From Pagrus major (lineage: Eukaryota > Chordata > Actinopteri > Spariformes > Sparidae), in assembly GCF_040436345.1 (NCBI RefSeq), contig NC_133223.1, positions 28,614,910 to 28,678,909 of the forward strand: a DNA stretch of 64,000 nucleotides. The letters are read 5' to 3'. How positions within the stretch are numbered: position 1 is the first letter of the stretch; each line of letters starts with the position of its first letter. The notes below the pieces were generated by a model. That model was given only the letters and a program-made list of their open reading frames with translations. It had not been told where the DNA came from and did no database searches. Positions 61,801 to 64,000 of this stretch are shown here, one piece after another. A program made the position numbers and the translations under genes.

Positions 61801-63620
61801 CGCCTACATGCGAAAGGCAGCGGAAAGCCAGTGTGCTGTGTGAGTCTTTATAATTAGGCTGGGTGTTTGTTCGGCCCCCTAGACATGGTTTAGTGGGGAA
61901 AAATTAATAAAAGAAAATGATAATATGATTCTCAGTTCATGATGCTTTATTTTTAAATGCTTTTTAAATAGCAGGACACCTAATTCTTGCAGAGTGACAC
62001 TGGCATGTTTTTACTGTTTTAACATAAAATACTGAATTTGAAGTTACATTTAAAAAGTAATCAAATTAAACAAATGCACCTATGCAGAATGAGCTTAAAG
62101 GAGTAAAGCTGCTGTACAGTGTAGTTTTAATATTAGCCTGAAGTCATCTCAGCTTATTCTAACTGTCCGTTCCTGCAGCAGACAAGCCTGGTAGTGTTTT
62201 TTGCCCAGTTACCTTCTTTTAGATTATTGATTTTAAATGGTTCAGGAAGGAAATTCTCCATTTCGACAAGAAGCCGTACGAAGCTGGTGACATTACCAAC
62301 ACCACTCTCCGTTAAAAATAGAGCAAATATGTCAATCACAGATATTACGACCACAAATAAATGTTAATCATACAGCGCAGGGCCTTAAACAGTGAATCAT
62401 AAACTCATTTATATTTCAGTTCTGCTCTTCAGTGGCATCATGTAGGACTAAAATTGAAATATAAGTATAATATATAATATTAGAGTATTATAGCAGAATT
62501 AAAAAAAAAATAAATCCAATTGTGGTAAGCATAATCGTCCCTTGTGGAAAAAAAATAACTTTGAAATAAAAATATAACTTCACAACTTGCAAACTGAACG
62601 TTTTAAATGTTTTGTAACAGATCATAGGACAATAGATACACTAACACCCCTTTTACACTTTTTATGTGAGTTACAAACAAATACGCTATGAGGCTATGTT
62701 GTGTTCGGATGCCATTATGTTGTACGGATTGCGTTTACATCGACTACAGTCTGCAACGTCAGGCAGCTCTGATCTCATTCTGATCAAAGCGCATTCACAT
62801 GTTGCATCAATATGCGTTTTTTCCTTATCCAGATAACACGTCCTGATACAGATTGCAAATTGATACTGTGTGCCAACAATGACAAATATAAGTCATACAA
62901 ACAGCTGATAAACTAATTGAATTGACTAATAGATACATCAACCAGAACTGAAACGGCTGCGTTTCTACCGAAAAATGTGCTATAGTTCGACTTCGAGCAT
63001 CTTTGTGCCCACGGAGATTCTTGGTGTCTGACGAAAGATCAGAAGAAATTATTAATTTATTCCCATTAATTTGTTATTCAAATACAAAACATTTGATCCA
63101 GCAGGTGCAGGACTGAACACAACAAGCCTTCGACACTGGGGAAAAAGACTCTGCATTAATTCTAAACTTTCTGGTTAAGATTGACGTTAAACTCGTTCTG
63201 TGTTACATGCATTACCTCATAGGATAACAATTTAGGCCAGGGTGTTATTCCTTATATAGAACACACATGGTGTGATACTAACATTTGAGAATACATTTCA
63301 GGTGTGAGACTTGGCTTTAATAAATCCTGATGACTTTACGAGCCTTGTCACTTTCTGTAGTGCCTGTATTTCAATGATGGAAGTCACAAGAGTCGTATTA
63401 TTTACAGTGTTGTGTTATTTAAAAGTGAGGCGGCGTCTCGGTGTCTATTTGACACATCTCCACTGCGGATTTGTTGCTACCACTCTCGGCTCTGTGAGTC
63501 TTTTCAGCGAGTCTTGTTGTGTGTTTAACGTTTCTTCTTATCTTTTCTTTTTGTTTTTAACAGCCAGTGAACAATGCTGATTTTATCATTCCGGTGGAGA
63601 TTGATGGAACAGTTCACCAG
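43330..63620 (+). CDS. ctdsp1: ctdsp1: CTD small phosphatase 1, 5' part (exons 1-4), continues past the window
   Basis: Small CTD phosphatase of the FCP/SCP (HAD) family. Mammalian CTDSP1 removes phosphate from Ser5 of the RNA polymerase II C-terminal repeats and works with REST in silencing neuronal genes. Exons 43330-43402, 54226-54374, 58729-58830 and 63564-63620 join in frame to 127 residues. The N-terminus [12 protein letters not shown] is family-typical. Exon 2 has [17 protein letters not shown], then [12 protein letters not shown]. Exon 3 has [16 protein letters not shown] with the DxDxT catalytic motif (about D97/D99). Exon 4 gives [19 protein letters not shown], closer to CTDSP1 than to CTDSP2 or CTDSPL as I recall them. 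Introns are 10.8, 4.4 and 4.7 kb. The rest of the catalytic domain lies beyond 64000. Confidence 0.93.
43818..43859. repeat. (GT)n microsatellite
   Basis: About 21 GT units near the start of ctdsp1 intron 1. A second, shorter tract lies at 43441-43468. These create spurious Cys-Val ORFs. Confidence 0.97.
44296..44387. mobile_element. 92-bp inverted-repeat element (TTAAAGGTGCATTATGTAG family)
   Basis: Begins TTAAAGGTGCATTATGTAGT and ends ACTACGTAATACCCCTTTAA, which is its reverse complement with few mismatches. A short internally deleted member of the family also seen at 44535-45064 and 59151-59433. Confidence 0.75.
44535..45064. mobile_element. inverted-repeat element interrupted by a second nested repeat
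   Basis: The left end TAAAGGTGCATTATGTAGTT and right end AACTACACAGTGTGCCTTTA are inverted-repeat termini. The interior after 44810 matches, in opposite orientation, the element at 59151-59433 (shared GGCGG..TCCGCCAC..TATAAACAAAGT-type core). Between about 44572 and 44809 lies a different inverted-repeat unit starting GGCCCTGTCCACATGTACAC and ending near CCGTGTACGACAAGGTC. It splits the flanking motif that is continuous in the 44296 copy. Confidence 0.72.
49200..49570. repeat. dispersed teleost repeat copy
   Basis: Contains 'TTTGGTCCGGACTGAAATAT', 'AAAGTATTGGATGGATGGAT' and 'GCATGCTGACGTTAGCATGTAGC', the inverse of the family seen at 9170-9430. No coding capacity. Confidence 0.6.
54375..55687 (+). 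other. ctdsp1 intron 2, part before the large acidic ORF
   Basis: 1.3 kb with no supported exon or recognisable repeat. If the large ORF downstream has its own transcript, its promoter and leader should lie here. The in-frame stop at 55673-55675 and the absence of any AG between it and the ATG argue against an exon running in from upstream in this frame. Confidence 0.5.
55688..58138 (+). CDS. large acidic ORF (816 codons) within ctdsp1 intron 2; unknown protein or alternative ctdsp1 exon
   Basis: A single uninterrupted frame of 816 residues, far longer than chance, in the same orientation as ctdsp1. I do not recognise the family. It is extremely rich in Glu, Asp and Ser with many Cys (pairs and C-x2-C such as [14 protein letters not shown]). 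A 43-residue tandem duplication lies at about residues 140-227. Near residues 414-449 there is an aromatic patch ([19 protein letters not shown]). No signal peptide or membrane segment is seen. The start context is weak (C at -3); the next ATG is codon 22. A CAG|GTATTA at 58114/58115 lies in phase 0, so splicing there would join 809 residues to ctdsp1 exon 3 in frame. It could also be an independent single-exon gene ending at the TAG; an AATAAA lies at 58687. Confidence 0.6.
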   Translation: MYLENSEKSKVSGEGEPSTEVMLAEQCQLLPKTEDLSSSSKGSAELDMEVLVEYTDQTVVSQEMDSSCTFCNGLSESFEQYSASDGFSDSDHIVDKCETSGLSQPFDECAQHRECFKPCESSEHCANHSLASKCSPCCEHCAEHLQLFQQCKPSDQQLDFDLDELAVNCDSLGQCEMSDFIPECTDHLELLQQYKLPDQQPECFDSEPDASTEDSEQCEMTHFTPNISDSEDLLDCGTELCDENQNQTDDDEDDESYPSEQEDENETELIYEESELSEDVNSSKFGAPVHVYFDESDDVFFGSECCETHQQADMSTDHCEMCEADYSDDSQQQDSEFCPEEDGASDCSSIETKSFKTCPDGSLPSLPCSDSSGESEKGTQEDSSDEQTQWESFEDDEEIEQSDINGSNEDKKKKSTVDFVIDDYFSLFDRSDYYGHVFAQQQRYISCFDGGDIDDQVHSKLAKNAYKRKEVNEEIRVQETETCFDAPEEAPEDTTNEEDASQRDDASCGSCESERQPEDWTVESESSLAEDEVEESESDALYSENCEEAEEDEETCEFDDHVSEICDEEDVEVCLPSGNGENMCAPCADDISVEGDAYEDELSDVQNNDNLGDETSTITTVTDDNKEDKSEDKDFIDSSEMEPYWSLVDHEEDEESCEPGVEEYYAYQIKSIQSSEALNGSSYDQIICGEPDGDDSGIEKEVALLYLEETDSQTSPEECKTVRFEITDVVELSEILADCSSAVEKTTSEEAPESDDDSGFSEISRGLKPPLDIIHSVVSEESGDSEEEPSDDESSEPCECDYCVPPIEQVLYDFAP
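58139..58728 (+). other. ctdsp1 intron 2, part after the large acidic ORF
   Basis: 590 bp, no coding sequence. An AATAAA at about 58687 could end a transcript of the upstream ORF. The pyrimidine-rich TCTCCGTTTCTCCTCAG is the acceptor of ctdsp1 exon 3. Confidence 0.55.
59151..59433. mobile_element. 283-bp inverted-repeat element in ctdsp1 intron 3
   Basis: Starts TTAAAGGAGCATTATGTAGT and ends ACTACGTAGTGCACCTTTAA, which are complementary termini with TTAA at both edges. The interior matches 44810-45064 in inverted orientation. Non-autonomous, no ORF. Confidence 0.78.
59576..59640. repeat. dispersed-repeat tail
   Basis: 'GATCAGAATTGCTTTTATTGCC' followed by 'AAGTAAGTTTACACATACGAGG' and 'AATTTG', the same family as 41628-41695 ('AATCAGCTTTATTGGCC', 'AATGTATGTACACATTACAAGG'). 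Widespread in teleosts; class not resolved. Confidence 0.6.
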
Positions 63621-64000
63621 GTGAGCACTTTATATGCTTAAGTGACTGTTTGCTGCCTTTTTTATGTTGCTTCAAACACATCACCACAATGTCAAAGCAT
63701 AAAGCCATCATGGAAGTTTCTACGAACTTGCTAGACTTCCTGCTACAACCCCCAAAGATTTGTGTAAAAAAAAAAAAAAAAATGTGCAGGCAGGATTGAC
63801 AAAGCACCATTTTATGTGCACTGACCATCAGCATCTGACCAATAAGATGCTTTATGAACTGAAAATGAACTCCCAAACACAAAATTAAAGGAGTAAAATA
63901 AAAAAAATCCTCCATGACACCACTGCAGACACTTGACAGTGCTGTGGCCCGCTCTGTTGACGGCTCCAAGCAGCAGGTGGCTATTTCCATGGCCTGACGA
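63621..64000 (+). other. start of ctdsp1 intron 4
   Basis: 380 bp with a poly-A run near 63768. No exon and no microRNA hairpin seen. The open frame on the - strand (63586-63990) has no recognisable features. Confidence 0.65.

Larger units (their letters stand above)
58831..63563 (+). other. ctdsp1 intron 3 (4.7 kb)
   Basis: No gene is supported on either strand. Contains an inverted-repeat element (59151-59433), a dispersed-repeat tail (59576-59640), poly-T tracts (near 59760 and 61047) and repeat-like sequence near 62700-62870. The rest is AT-rich and unremarkable. Confidence 0.7.

Noticed and set aside
63586..63990. 134-codon ORF on the - strand at the window end
   Set aside because: Overlaps ctdsp1 exon 4 antisense, with no recognisable features.

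Overview
The window is vertebrate nuclear DNA, almost certainly from a teleost fish (probably a spiny-rayed acanthomorph). It has long split genes with GT-AG introns and dispersed repeats of the kind common in teleosts. Three genes that I recognise from their proteins lie head to tail on the + strand. I can support no gene on the - strand, and no tRNA, rRNA or CRISPR array.

Region 1 (644-34613) is a complete speg gene, the striated-muscle protein kinase of the titin/obscurin/MLCK family. I placed 41 coding exons by homology to human SPEG plus splice-site phase. They join into one continuous frame of 3603 codons (about 3602 residues). The domain order is Ig1, a long Ser/Arg-rich linker, Ig2-Ig6, FnIII-1, Ig7-Ig8, kinase 1, a 900-residue Ser/Glu-rich linker, Ig9, FnIII-2, a Pro/Thr-rich linker and kinase 2. 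Intron 1 is 9.8 kb. A long 3' flank with several poly(A) signals follows to about 38.15 kb.

Region 2 (about 39.35-40.8 kb) is spegnb (SPEG neighbour), a small gene for an IQ motif plus two Ig domains, with its own TATA-like promoter and poly(A) signal.

Region 3 (43330 to the window edge) is the 5' part of ctdsp1 (small C-terminal-domain phosphatase 1). Exons 1-4 are visible, including the DxDxT catalytic exon; the rest lies beyond the window. Its second intron holds an uninterrupted 816-codon acidic ORF (55688-58138). A possible splice donor near its end would join it in frame to ctdsp1 exon 3. This is the most unexpected object in the window.

speg and spegnb are both muscle Ig-family genes, and known SPEG biology places the protein at triads and sarcomeres. 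ctdsp1 is a broadly expressed transcription-related phosphatase. The introns and intergenic DNA carry many terminal-inverted-repeat elements (some nested), microsatellites and perfect hairpins. Other notable points are a probable U12-type (minor spliceosome) intron inside kinase 1 and a Gly-to-Arg change in that kinase's glycine loop.
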